From Scleroderma bovista (taxonomy: Eukaryota > Basidiomycota > Agaricomycetes > Boletales > Sclerodermataceae), in NCBI GenBank assembly GCA_037178675.1, contig JAYMGJ010000098.1, positions 62,001 through 126,000 on the forward strand: a stretch of 64,000 nucleotides of DNA, read 5' to 3'. The number at the start of each line of letters is the position of its first letter. Position 1 is the stretch's first letter. Below, piece by piece: positions 11,521-23,265 of the stretch. Made by a program: the position numbers and the translations under genes. The notes under the pieces were generated by a model. That model searched no databases. It was not told the origin of the DNA and saw nothing but the letters and a program-made list of their open reading frames with translations.

Positions 11521-12273
11521 TTATGAGAAGAGGTTCTGATCGAGGGAGAACGAATCACCCCCCAAATCTGTGAAGTGGGTTTCGCAGTGGTCGCGATTGG
11601 AGAAACCCCCGAAGGAGAAAGAGCGGGATGTCATTTGCAATAGCGGGTAGCAGGGACTGCTGCGCAACGAAGAAATGCCCAGTGGGACTTCGAAAGGCGA
11701 AACCACTGTTGGGCTCCCGAGGCCCAGATCCAAGGGTGAGAGAGGCGGGGTCATAACTTCGGGGGTGGACTCCACAGAGGAAAAGGAAGAATATCGTCCA
11801 TGACTAGGTGTCGTTGGTGAATTAGGGGACGTTGCGAGAGGAATATATTCGTCAAGGGACGTTAGCTGAACGACGCGATGAATAAAGCTGGTCAAGTCGG
11901 GTTAACGGACGGGTGGACTAACCTGGGTTAAGTTCACAGAGGCGTAGATGGACAGAGGCGTCTGGGGAGATTCAGTATCACCGCCAGCAGACAAAAACGT
12001 CACAGCCCCGCCCGCGGAGGCGTGCGTCGGACTCTGTGGTTGAACTTCATCCTGGTCGGTGTCTGGTGTCGGGGGGCATTGACCGTCGGCTACTCTCCAC
12101 CACTCGATGTCCGCAAGGACCCGACGCTCAGAGGTATCTGAACCAGATGAGCGACGTGGCTGTTGGCCACCTGTGCGCGCGCGACTGCTTAGAGCACTAG
12201 CGCTAGAGAGTGAGAGGGGGTATGGCGAAGAACGGACTGAGGGAGAGGAGGCCGAGCGACGTAGAGAAGGCAT
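11521..12273 (-). CDS. Conserved Ser/Pro-rich basidiomycete protein of unknown function
   Basis: ATG at 12,273 gives MPSLRRSASSPSVRSSPYPL, a start I recall from conserved hypothetical proteins of other mushroom-forming fungi; longer upstream open sequence lacks that resemblance. One intron at 11,866-11,922 (GTTAGT...TTCAG) joins SVNLTQ to LTSLDEYIPLATSPNSPTTP. Exon 1 contains RRSSGSDTSERRVLADIEWW, the most conserved-looking block. The rest is Ser/Thr/Pro-rich and low complexity, with several TP/SP sites suitable for proline-directed kinases. Total about 230 residues. No signal peptide, membrane segment or catalytic motif is visible. Function unknown. Confidence 0.65.
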
Positions 12274-12465
12274 GATAAGGAGGACCAGACGACGTAGACC
12301 AAGGATAAAGAAAACCAGGAGCTGTTCGACGACACGACGCTCGTTGTGTGAAGAGGACCAAGTCAAGAGAAGGTGGGAATTCCAATGCAAGTTGCTTTTA
12401 TAATTTGCGGACTTGGTCAAATGGGATGATGTGATCAAACTATCGCAGTGGCTGCCCTCGTCATC

Positions 12466-13015
12466 CACGACGTGGACTTACTACACTATAACGCTACCAC
12501 ACTAACGGGAAACAGGCTCGATTACTTCGTCGACGTTCCGGCCAACTGGCGACATCCTGGAACTTGTGTTCACCCGGCGTCAGCAAGCCTCAGCGCTTCG
12601 CCCAGGTGACAACCTTGTTCTCTGGACTTGGCAAGACGCGTCGTCCAAGCCAGCTACTTGGATCGTACACCCCGCGTGTTCCATGCTCACAGGAACAGCG
12701 CCCTCCGTCGTTGTTGACATGACTACTGTCTGGTATGGTATCAATTCCATGTCATTGACAAGACTCCAGGCCCAGCACAGGCGTTCGTGTTAGCTGTCAG
12801 CCCTTACGAAAACATCCCAACTCCAAGTTCCAGAAGTGACGACATGCTGGTCGGATCGATCATCGATGTCTGATACCCGCGCTGATCAGAGACACTGTTT
12901 TCCCGCGCTATCAAGTCGGTGATGCGTAGCTGCCAACCTAGGTACCTACTAAGGTACAGTCTTTTACGACCGAGAATCTCACCTCTTTTGAAGCACTCGA
13001 GCCATCGCACTGGCC
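12466..13015 (+). pseudogene. Possible degenerate gene remnant
   Basis: Several protein-like stretches follow each other on the plus strand but in different frames, with stops between them: YNATTLTGNRLDYFVDVPAN (from about 12,485), LRPGDNLVLWTWQDASSKPA (about 12,600), FHVIDKTPGPAQAFVLAVSP and then PSSRSDDMLVGSIID (about 12,750-12,870). They read in a consistent order as one protein would, but the shifts are small and I cannot join them with convincing introns. It may be a decayed gene, or a real gene whose introns I failed to place. The family is not recognised. Confidence 0.35.
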
Positions 13016-13485
13016 TACGGAAGCAGCATCGTGTCCAAGTTGTTCACCATGAATAACAAAAAGGGGCGTTTTAAATAACCCAACACTGCCACACTGGTCC
13101 TAGCGTGGCGGTTGTTCCTCACGTCTGGCGATGGCAGGGCTACAGGGGGCGCATCATGTTGGCGACGACCTGCACTGGCATTGCAAGCCCTCAATCACCT
13201 GAATTCCAATTTTTACGCTGATGGGTTCTCTATCTGCAGGATTGGATGTTCTTATCAGTGATCACGACACATACATAATCTGATTCACCGAACAAATACA
13301 AAAGTGCCGGATAAAGGGACTTCTTATTTATTGACCCGACAATCGGAACACAAGAACCCAAGGGTAAAATGTTATTTGTACACTAGGGAATACATGAATT
13401 ATTTAACCAGTCAGGGTATACAGTTTGCTCTGCTTCATAAGCGCCAGACTCCTGAAAAACATACAAACGCTGTATCAATCGATCG
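13016..13485. other. Intergenic, nothing recognised
   Basis: About 470 bp between the degenerate stretch and the ATG15 3' end. It contains only short open frames with no resemblance to known families. Confidence 0.45.
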
Positions 13486-14940
13486 TCAGGTGCTTCTCTT
13501 AAAGTGGCCAAACTCCCATTTGAAACAATCCTGGAGTAGTGTGAGGGCGACACAGCGTTGTATAAAGAATGGAAGGCGTACAACACAATCAACTTCTTCT
13601 TGAGCGGTAGGAACGTCTTGTTGCTCCCCGTTATCGCCATTAGGCCACGGTCCCTCGATGTCCAGAACCTTCAGGATCATCTCCTGGATAACATGCTTTC
13701 GCACATCGACATGCCACCCCAACCTCCCCACCGTATCATACACGATCGTTTTACCTAGATGGCACCTGGTCTCGAGCGCGTACCCGGCCTGAGCACATAG
13801 CGAAGCGGCTCCAGTACAAGCCCCTTGTGGGATGGGATCGGCATTATGATACACATGCGTGACTGGAACTCGAGGTAGCCCCGGTGGGTAATTAGGAGGA
13901 GGAAGAGGAAGGCGGAGCCTATGAGCCGCCAGCCGCTCTCCGGGAGCTTCAAAGGCAACTGCAGGGAGTCCAAAAGTGGAGCCCAAAAGAGAAGCAAGAC
14001 TCCCGCCGAGACTGTGTCCAACCAACCATATGTTAGCGAACGGGTACAAAGTCCTTAAATCCTTGACAAGTTTCTAGAAGCAGAACTTTGACATCTGAGC
14101 TCGAGAACGCACTTGGAGCGTGCACTTACAACTCCGGTTGAATAAAATAGGCTTTCTTGTATAAGCGCGGCAGATAGACACGGACTGTCGCAACGTTTAT
14201 GTAGTGCGGACCATGAATAGCAATTGCACACTGTCGAGAAAACCCACGAGAAATCGACATGGGCGCAACAGCAAGAAAACAGTAAGTTGTCGTTCAATTT
14301 GTCCTTCCTCGAAGTGGGGCCCTGCAGTGTGGTGCCTTTGATCGAGAGAACAACGGTCGAGTTGTCTCGAGAACGAAAGACGAACCCTCGGAATCCGTCT
14401 TCGGCGTTATCCCAGCCGAATGGAAAGCTCTGCGAGGACAAGTTACAGTAGTTTCTATGCTTGTCTTGCGTAAGGAGGACCTACAGCATTGATATTCCAA
14501 GCATCATCGAGTTCGTACCATTTCTTACGGCCCGGCAATTGGTAGGCATTTGCGCTCATCCTCGCAAGTTGGGCGAGGGTGTGTCTATCCGTAACATCGG
14601 GACCGAACAGAGGGATCTCTTTCCATCGCAAGGGTATGGTTTTGCCCTCGAAGTAAGACGAGTATTGGGCATGCTCGATGGCTTCGAATGACTCTGGCCG
14701 GTAGACTGTGGTGGGTACGGCCTTGAGAGTCAAAGTAGAGGCAGGTGCTGATGGTGCGGGTATTGATTCGAAAAGTAGATGCACTTCGCCGTCACCCTCC
14801 GAGTCTATTATGCTAGTATATCCACCTTCTGGCTGAAAATCAATGGTTGTATGTGCCTGTAGAGAAGACTGGGGTGGAAATAATTTGATCGTAGCAGCAG
14901 CAATCGGTAAAAGAAAGACGATGAGGAACGTTAAGCGCAT
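13486..14940 (-). CDS. ATG15: ATG15-like vacuolar/autophagic lipase
   Basis: Atg15 breaks down autophagic and Cvt body membranes inside the vacuole. ATG 14,940 gives the hydrophobic anchor MRLTFLIVFLLPIAAATIKL; an upstream in-frame ATG at 15,021 would add another hydrophobic stretch, so the true start is ambiguous. The exons show FGPDVTDRHTLAQLARMSAN, FPFGWDNAEDGFRGFVFRSR, STVVLSIKGTTLQGPTSRKD with KLNDNLLFSCCCA, and TVCNCY. After an intron with a GTAAGT donor comes KLVKDLRTLYPFANIWLVGH, with the nucleophile elbow GHSLGG. VTHVYHNADPIPQGACTG carries the likely acidic residue and the conserved region before the catalytic His. The end DCFKWEFG is typical of the family. The last exon junction after EEVDCV is provisional. 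Confidence 0.9.
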
Positions 14941-15845
14941 CAGTGCCGCAACTGCAATCTGGTACAAAGACAGAGTACACAACAGGAAACAACAGGAATA
15001 AAACATGTCACAGTGTGGCAAGTGCTTGCAGTATATCCACCTTAAACAGCCTTAAACTTGCCAAGGGTTGTACTGGTGTCTTTACCTCTGTAGTATGCCC
15101 TGTGATAGTACTGAACAAGCTCAGGCCCAGGGATCTTCGAAAATCCATTTTCAAGCTTCTCGATCACAGTGACCCACTGGGCCAATGTCAGCACATGCAC
15201 AGCCTCCTCTTTCCTCATGAGTGCCAGCACTGTGCAAGATCTTGATATCTGGAAGGTCTGGGGTGCAGCTCCTGAAGATAGAGACTTGGAAACATCATGC
15301 ACAAATAACTGACCAAGATCCTGGCAAATGTCTGATCAAGATCAGCTTCTGCCACTGCCAGTGGTAGGATCAACAGCATAACTTGGGACCTCCAATTTTG
15401 AGAGGCCTTCCTGAGAAGATGATGATGGTGTGTTGAGTGTAGACAGAATCTGCAGGACTGGCAGGTTGACCCATCAGTTTTGAATCAGTTCGCAGGAGTA
15501 GTAGAGGTTGAATCGTGAGGCTCAGAACATCGAGGTCATGCTTTTTGAAGACACACCAGGCCTCACATACTTCTTATAAGCAAGAACACCTAGAACTATA
15601 ATTGATCCAAAGTCCATCCACTGACTGCCAGTGATGGGGAGTGGCTTTGACAGAAGCGAGCACTCACCTGTGGACCTCGGCTTGATCACGGCAACACTAA
15701 GGAGGGAGATATGATCTGGTTTGGAAGGAGCGACTACATCTGTTTGGTATTCACTAGCTACAAGTCTACACAGGGTCATTCACTCAGTCTCCTTAAGCCA
15801 GACACACCTCTCTTCGTAGACATCACTCACTCGTGCAGATCCAAG
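14941..15845. other. Unassigned 0.9 kb between ATG15 and PPAT
   Basis: No gene could be assigned. The longest frames are 15,042-15,302 and 15,522-15,779 on the minus strand. The first (…HVLTLAQWVTVIEKLENGF) has protein-like composition but matches no family I know and has no clean start or splice partners. The near repeats tgaccaagatc and tgatcaagatc (about 15,310-15,345) and a short inverted repeat ctgccactgccagtgg (about 15,349) hint at a decayed repetitive element, but no terminal repeats or target duplication were found. Confidence 0.3.
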
Positions 15846-16978
15846 TTACCAAGCGCTGTGGTTCTTGGATATCCACTCCCTGATATATGTACTGCTCATC
15901 TTCGTTTGCCGCAGCAACTCCGCATCTTCGTGGTCCAGTTTGTCCGAGTCCGCTGAGATCACGTCGATAACGAATGTCTGGAGTGCCGGAAGCCCCTTTC
16001 GAGCGCGTTCCTTGGCAACTAGGGATGTGGACACTCGTTAGTAATCCTGGCTGTGTCCAAGAAGCTTATCACGTACTTGCTGTCGCACCAGGCAGGGTTT
16101 CTTTGCTCACAACCAGCGCTTGGATATTCGGATCCCACCCCGTGGGACCATAGACGTCTGATATAGCAACGAGGTCGTACTCAAGGTCCTGCCTGAACAA
16201 CTGCAAGAAGGAGCGTGTTTTCTCCACCCGAGTATGGAAGGGTTCCAGAAGATCGCGGTAAGCCTTTCTCTGCAAGAGAACGTCGTCTGGTGCACCTTAG
16301 TATTACGAGAGCTTGACGAAGGGGTGATCCATACCCGTTAATCCGACTATCAGCTTCTTCTCTGTGATCCACGCTGCCATGCTCAAAAGTATCTTGTGTC
16401 CGGCATGTAGATGGTCAAAGGTGCCTCCTAAGGCGACGACGGGATATAGTAGAGGAGTTATATCTTGTTCGTAATTCTCGAGAGCATTGGTGGATAGCGG
16501 CGTGCTTACTCGGTCGCCTGTGGGCAGGTTTGTCTGTGGCAGGTTTCTGATGGAGAGAGGAAGCGACGGTATATTGTTTTCTAGAAAGAATGTCCATCTG
16601 GATGAAAGCAACGACCGGTAACAACGTACCGCCTTCGACCAGGAAACACATCTCGGCCTCGGTAGCTAAATCCGCGCAAAGAGGTTGCTTGCAACCCCGC
16701 AGAAGAACACTCACATCCATGAGTATTCTTCCGTTGTCCTGGGCAACCTTTGTTGCCTGCACGTAAACATGGGCCAGGATGCGCTGAATGTCATCCCATC
16801 GCTGGGTTCGTGAGATGGGGGGAACCGGCACTTGGAGGTCAAACAGCGGCGAAAGCAGGATGACCACCAGGGAGTCGGTGGTCGCTGCTGCTGCATAGCC
16901 AATGGCAGGACTCAGGTAGTGAGGCGTGTCAAGGGAGTCTAGCGTCGCGATGAACAGCGACCTCTTCAGCGTGGCCAT
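15846..16978 (-). CDS. CAB4: Pantetheine-phosphate adenylyltransferase (CoA biosynthesis)
   Basis: Converts 4'-phosphopantetheine and ATP to dephospho-CoA. ATG 16,978 starts MATLKRSLFIATLDSLDTPH. The nucleotidyltransferase signature YPVVALGGTFDHLHAGHKIL, with the HxGH-type motif, lies near 16,390-16,440 and is followed by LSMAAWITEKKLIVGLTGMD. Downstream exons read LLQRKAYRDLLEPFHTRVEK, DLEYDLVAISDVYGPTGWDP, IQALVVSKETLPGA (the conserved VSxET) and RARKGLPALQTFVIDVISAD, then KMSSTYIREWI at the end. Length about 330 residues, usual for fungal monofunctional enzymes; no dephospho-CoA kinase domain is attached. Divergent from the ERF2-like gene, with 104 bp between the two ATGs, which suggests a shared promoter. 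Confidence 0.92.
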
Positions 16979-17082
16979 AGTGTCTACTCATCGTGGGAAA
17001 CAGCTACACTGCGACTTGTCTTTTCTCCCTCAACTTGGGTCTGTTTAGGGAAGACTACCCTCTACCGGACCCTTCGTTGTAC

Positions 17083-19264
17083 ATGAATTCCCAGTCCACA
17101 CCCTCGTTTTCCTCTCCAGCGAAACACCGGCCCCCCCAGCTACCTCTCCCTTCATCCAACTTCAGTGCTGTGCCAGTACAGCGTTTGCAGGACAGTGGGG
17201 CTCCGCTCAGTAGGTCCAAGAGCGTCGGTGCAAGTCGTAATCCCGCGCCTGCTATACACGGTCGTTCGGGCTCTTCGATTGCTAGCTTCAAAACCCACGG
17301 ACCGACCCGAGACTATCCTCTGTCGTCCCCACCTACCGTGACCACCTTCCACGTTCCCCCGTTACCGAGTTCTACTCATGCAGGTGGAATACTACCGTCT
17401 GCCTCCTTTTTCCGGCCCTCTAGACCAGTTTATTCCCGTCCGTCCACTCCTTCCGTGGCATCAAATGAAGTGCCTCCTACCCCCAACCCTCCTCTTCCCG
17501 ACCAGTATCCTCTAGCATCCTTGGGGCGTCGTTCTTCCCGTGATTCTGATCCAGTAAGTACTGGCAATCCAGCTTCACCAAGGGACTTGGGTCGCTTCAA
17601 GCGATCCAAACATAGCAGGGAACCCCTACTCCCGATCACCAGCACGCCCTCACGGTCCCCGACACACGGCGATCCGTCTCACAAGAGTAGCACTACTCGA
17701 GTGCAAAACAGCGTCGAACGCGTCTTTGGCGGGTTCAGCTTCGACTCGTTTCGTAACAAGTACAACACAAGTCCACTCACGTCCCGGCTGTCTTCCACGG
17801 ACCATTCGCATGCTCCAGGTGATGACTACTCCACGTCGTACTTGCCACATAAGCCCATGACACATCCTCTGGTGGAGATTTCCTCGAATAGGCCGTCGTC
17901 CTACTCACCGACACCCAACCAATCGTTTAACCCCGAACCACCAAAAGCGAAACCCCCACTCTCTGCGATGCCTGTAAACCCACGGAAAAGAAAATATGAG
18001 CAGTATCCATCCCGCAATCGATTCTTTTGTGGAGGCCGTTTGATAACCGGTGGTGATTCGCCTTGGGCATTCCTAGCTTCTCTCGCAGTTGTTTGCGCGA
18101 TCTCGGGGGTGTGGTTCGGAGATACATGTGTCTGGTGGTGGCACAATAAGAGCCCAGTGATTGCAGCTGTTGGGGCGTACATGTGTTTGCTTACAATATC
18201 AACTATGCTTGCTACTGTAAGTGGCAGATCCGCTTCCTGAGCATCTCTGATTCGAGCAGGCATTTCGTGATCCGGGGATTTTACCGCGAAATCTGGATCC
18301 TGATCCCCCACTTCCTCCTATATCCCCTTCCGATAATGGCACACGGATTCCACTCCCGAGAGACCTCAAAGTACGGCATGACTTGTACGCTTCTTTCATT
18401 TGCGTGGGGTATTGTTCCTTACACAGGATTTGGGACAGCGTGCGGGTCAAGTATTGTATGACTTGCAAGACATATCGGCCACCACGGTCAAGCCATTGTA
18501 AAATGGTCAGTGACTGTGACCCTGTGTTGAATATCTGTTGAGGGTTCGGTAGTGTGACAACTGTGTCGATGGGTGTGACCACCATTGCCAATGGGTGAAC
18601 AACTGCGTCGGACGGCGTAATTACACGTTCTTTTTTGCGTTTTTATTTTCTGCGGTGAGTATCTCCTGTGCACTCTTCAAACTCTTCGAATGGATGACAA
18701 ACACGACCTGCTAGGTATTGACGCTTTGTCTCGTGATTTGCACATCCGCTCTTCATTTATACCTTCTCACTCGGAGGAATCACGTCAGCTTTGAGGGTGC
18801 ATTAGCACAGGGGATAGGTAGCGCCATAGCTTTCGCGTTGTCTATCCTTGTCATATGGCCAGTCACGGCCCTGCTGGTGTATCACTTGAGGGTGAGTGTC
18901 ATTCGCGGGACTAGAGGGAATATGATGGAAACGTCTTTGCAGCTATTGTTTTTGAATATCACTACCATCGAACAGGTGAGTATGAGTGTGTGGCAATACG
19001 TGAGGTCGGCTGTGCTGATGGAGATCCATGAAACAGCTTAGGAACCAAGCACACAAGTCGCTCGAGCCGGGAGTCAAGCCGCCGAACCCGTTCTCGTATG
19101 GGTCGTGGCGGTCCAACCTTGCGGAGGTTCTATGCCGTCCCGCAGGGTTTTCGTGGCTGGATGGACGCGGATATGTATGTGAGGACAAACGACAGGTGAA
19201 CCCTGGGCTAGACGATGTTGGGCTTGGATGGGACGACCCGGACTTGGAGAGGGCTGCTAGCTAG
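17083..19264 (+). CDS. ERF2: DHHC palmitoyltransferase, ERF2-like
   Basis: ER-membrane S-acyltransferase; in yeast Erf2 with Erf4 palmitoylates Ras. The GTG-opened frame at 16,993 is discarded and ATG 17,083 chosen. About 300 residues of Ser/Pro-rich disordered N-terminus precede [20 protein letters not shown] and the first two membrane helices ([37 protein letters not shown]). Further exons give [20 protein letters not shown], then [20 protein letters not shown], then [20 protein letters not shown] with the catalytic DHHC Cys, and [14 protein letters not shown]. Two more helices follow ([38 protein letters not shown]). The C-terminus has the TTxE-like NITTIEQ and [20 protein letters not shown]. 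Four or five introns, some inside the cysteine-rich domain. Confidence 0.93.
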
Positions 19265-19410
19265 TTACTAATTAGTTCATTCGATAATACTGCTGTTTGA
19301 ATCTCCGCCCGAAACTGAGTGCACCCTCGCTGACTTGTCGTCGCCAGCGGTTATGTTTGTAGGGTCGACGCATTCCAAGTGAGAGTCCCCGCGATCCGCT
19401 GTCTCGACGA

Positions 19411-22400
19411 ATGGCATCGTCTGTCCGCAACGCAAAGTCGAGTGCGCCGCATCCAAATCCCTCCAAGGTGCCGTCGAGAGCGGTGCGGCAGAAGAAACCG
19501 CCAAAGCCCGTTTCCGACCCCGCGCCGAATCCCTCCCGTCCGCGGTCGTCCGTGTCCACTGGTGCGTGTCCGTGTCTCTGCGCCGCGGCCCGGCTCCCCA
19601 TTGACATGCCTTCACCCAAGCGGATCAGCCCCCGCCCCGCCCCGCCCGTGCCCCGACGCTGCAGCACTACCCCGCCGTCCCGTACGTGATGAACCCCAGC
19701 TACCCCGTGAACCCATCCCCCTTCTCCCTCCCCTCTGGCTACCCCGCCCCAGCCGCGATGAACGGCGCTGCCAGCGGGACGGGCACGCCCACCCATCCTC
19801 AGTACTACTCGATGCATCCCACCCCTTATGCCCCGTCTCCGCACGGCTACGGCCCATATCCTCAGTACGCCCAGCAGATGATGGTGTATACACAGTCCCG
19901 ACCCGCACAGGCCTCTGCCGAACAGCACCAACCGCAGCCAGCTAGTTCCCCCTCCACCCTCCCACCCACAGGCCCCCCGTCCATCGGAAAACGGAAGCGG
20001 AGAGCGGATGCCGTGCGCGACAGAGCACCCGTGGAGAAAGATTCCGATCACGAAGGGCCCTCTCCAAGCGACCTAGTATCTAAGCAGTCCCCGATAATCA
20101 CCGCGTCTCCAAGCACCCCCACCGATGCCAGGAAACGCACCAAGACCCAGCGTGCATGCGATAGCTGCCGCAGTCGAAAGATCAGGTAAGTGCACCATGC
20201 GATCCGTTAAATTTGGCCTTCACCTCTCCACCCCAGGTGCGATATTTTGCCCGATTCAGACCCGCAGCTCTGCCAGCACTGTCGACAGTATGGCTTCGAG
20301 TGCACCTTCTTCCTCCCCATTACAGAAACACGCTTCAAGAAGAAGAAGCTGGAAGAAGATGCTGCTGCTGAACGGGAGAAGGACAAGTCCGACACCCGTC
20401 ACACTACTACGTCACCGATGGCCGAGTCAGCCGACCGCCGGGTTTTCGGTAGGTGCATTCACGTGTCAGCTCAGCACTCTTTAAGTCTATCTCGCACATC
20501 TAGGGCCCACCAACCCTGTCCACCTACTACACTCGCAAGCTACAATTTCATCGCGTATTTATGAAAGCTACGACCAACGATATCACCATACTTGGGAAGT
20601 AACGAAGAACGGCGATGGCCTTATATCCGTACAGAATCTCCCAGGAGACGAACAGCTGATCCCCCATCCCAAGGCTATCGACCTGCATGTCGAACCCGAG
20701 GTCATCCAAGAACTCGTCAATGCATACTTCCAAGAAATCGCACCCATGTTACCTATTGTTACACAAGCAGAGTTTCTCTCGAACCCATCGCCGCCATCCG
20801 TCCTACTCTATTCTATGTGCCTCGTGGCTGCCGCCCGCAGACAAGTCCCCCAGAATGTATTTGACTCAATACGATATATCCTCAATAGTATCATCAAAGC
20901 AGAAGATGTATTGTCAACAGCAACGATCGCAAACGTACAAGCACTACTAATTCTCAGCATGGTTGCCGATAGCCACTCCCAGTATGTTCCAAATGCATTG
21001 TCAGCGCTGTGGATCCGACTTGGTACTGCGATTCGGATGGTAAGCCTCTCCACTCTGCGCCACCAAGGTCTCTAACAGAGCATGTAGGCACAAGATCTTG
21101 GACTCCACCGCGCCGAATCTGTAAAACAGAATATCGAACTTCGCAGGCGATTGTGGGGCGCCTGTGTCATTTGTGATAGATGGTGCGCGGATTGTTGCTG
21201 ATGCATCCCATTTACACACTCGATACTTGCTAGGACAAGCCTGACATATGGACATCCATTCATGATCGACGTACAGGACTGCGATGCACGTCTTCCGTCG
21301 TCTGGGGATCCCAATGATCTTTATATGGACGAACTCGTCAGACTAAGCATTATCCTCGGTCGTGTTTTGAAGACAATCTATAGGTAGGTGGTCGTGGAAG
21401 CGCTGTGGGAATTTGACTGACGTCCTGCACAGTCCCTCTGGCTTGATGCTCACGACGGATGCCATGCTCGCCGAGTTGCTTGCAGACTTGGAGTCATGGA
21501 AGGTTAGTCTTCCCGAGAGCCTCGAATACAGGGGTCCCGAGACCCCGCGGAATGCAGGTCTGTGTCATGCTCTTCCTCCCGACACCGGGCTGACGGGTCA
21601 CCTTGAAGGTCTTCTCCATCTCTTGTACTCTTGTGTTTGCATGATGTTCTGGCGTGTATTCATGCGAATATCGTACACCTGCCCCACGCATTTAAAGTTT
21701 GGGCTAACCGTGGAGACGTGGGGCACTCTCGTTAAGCTAACGGGAGAATCCATCGATTGGCTTGACGCTCATGAGCATGTATATGATGTGTGGCTGCTTG
21801 TAGCATATGCTGCCACCGCATGTGCACTAGTGCAGGTGAGTGCCGTCGTGTTGGGGTTGCAAGGAAGCCCATTGACAAAGTTACAGTACCATACGTGGGC
21901 CCGACAACAAGATCCCGACGCTGCTTTCAAGCTTCGCAAGTTGCGTGACTGTGTCCGCAGATGGGAAGGGGCCATCTCCGTCGACCACATGTCCGCCAGA
22001 CGCAAGGTTGGTGTATTGTGCAACACTAGCTTTACCCGACTGATGCGGTTATCAGACAGCGGAAATCATATCCCTTCTTTACGAGGCGACACAAGGCCCG
22101 CCACTTCCTCTTGACAAGCCCCCGCTCAATCCAACTGGGGGTGTCAGGGGCAGACAGCCATTGAGTGGAATGGAGTACAAGAAGGATGCTTCACGCCCTG
22201 GTGGTGGAGTGTTCGTCGCCCACGGTGAGGCGCACAAGGCGGATTTTGGCCTACCGAAGGAAACGCTCATCACATCTGATGATGAATCTGAGGGTAAGGC
22301 CCAAAAGGATATATGAATTTATTGATAACGATGTCGGATGTCCTTTTATTTTTATTTTTATTCTGACAGAACAACCAGATCCAGGGTCGTCCTCGCTAGT

Positions 22401-22696
22401 AAACCTTAGAGTACTGACGTCAGGGAACGAGGATCATGGGCGAGGGGATGCTAACGTAAATCCCACATTGAACAAGACGGTCAGCCAATCTCCTGGAAAT
22501 GTTCAAGTGTTGAACGTCCTGGATGGGCCGCAAGCGTCGGGAATGTTGGAGCAATTCGCGATGGCCGACGTGGGGTTGTTGGAAGGTATCCCTGGCGGCA
22601 TGTTTGACTGGGGTGTGTCATTTGACGTTTTATTCGTGATACGCGGAAACTGATAACACAGAGCAGGTCAGTGGAGTTCATTCTTTACTCGGCTGA
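19411..22696 (+). CDS. Zn2Cys6 transcription factor with fungal_trans domain
   Basis: Nuclear regulator. ATG 19,411; the intron at 19,562-19,620 (GTGCGT...CCAAG, phase 1) joins SSVST to ADQPPPRPARAPTLQHYPAV. A Pro/Tyr/Gln-rich region follows, then a basic lead (KRKRRAD, RKRTKTQ) and the binuclear cluster CDSCRSRKIRC-x10-CQHCRQYGFEC. The cluster is split by an intron at 20,186-20,236. Beyond it come TFFLPITETRFKKKKLEE, a coiled-coil linker, and the fungal_trans middle domain with LVNAYFQEIAPMLPIVTQAE, AQDLGLHRAESVKQNIELRR and RLWGACVICDRW, then SLTYGHPFMIDVQDCDARLP. The final exons give LEGIPGGMFDWEQV and stop at 22,694-22,696. Target genes unknown; no metabolic cluster adjoins it. Confidence 0.85.
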
Positions 22697-23265
22697 ATTC
22701 CACCGCGTCGCCAGGCGTCGGACGCCGAGCGGGCGTTGCGGATGGCGAGGTGTTGCAGTCTCAGCAGGAGACGACGACACGGGCTGAACGATCGTAGGCC
22801 ACAGTGTTCCAAAGGACACGTCTGATGATTTATGGAAACATTACAATGTCGCTATCTTGTACTCTACATGCAGCAATAATTATTTCGCGCCCCTAAACGG
22901 GTGGTGAATGGTCTGACAGCGCTTGTCAGTTCATTTCCACTCCGCGCTCTCGCCGAGCTCGAGGGCTTCGACGAGCACACCAGGACAGTTGACCGAGCAC
23001 GGTGTGGCTTCGTCGCGGGCGCTGAGGACGGCGAGGGCGGGTCTGGCGAGGATGCGTTTGAGTGAGAGCTGGCGGTGAACAGGCGCCGACGCATCGTCGA
23101 TCAAATGTTATATTAGGCCCGGATCAGAGTCTGGCGTCACACGCCTTTCCTCCTCCTCCCTACTTACTCGTAGTTCCCAGTACTAATTGTCCTTTCCCCC
23201 GTACATAGTTCAAAGCACCACCGCTGGTTGCTGTCCGTCGCTGTTCAGCACGCACGCTCCTTTCT
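22697..23265. other. Intergenic, LIM-gene promoter region
   Basis: About 570 bp with no supported gene. A 76-codon minus-strand frame at 22,864-23,094 is GC-rich and low complexity and looks incidental. The part near 23,150-23,250 is pyrimidine-rich, common before basidiomycete transcription starts. Confidence 0.5.

Noticed and set aside
19379..20051. Long overlapping frames on both strands (188 and 259 codons)
   Set aside because: GC-rich, low-complexity shadows of the transcription-factor N-terminus; spliced Pro-rich exons explain the region.
22864..23094. 76-codon minus-strand frame upstream of the LIM gene
   Set aside because: Ser/Pro/Ala low complexity from local GC-richness; no start context or homology.
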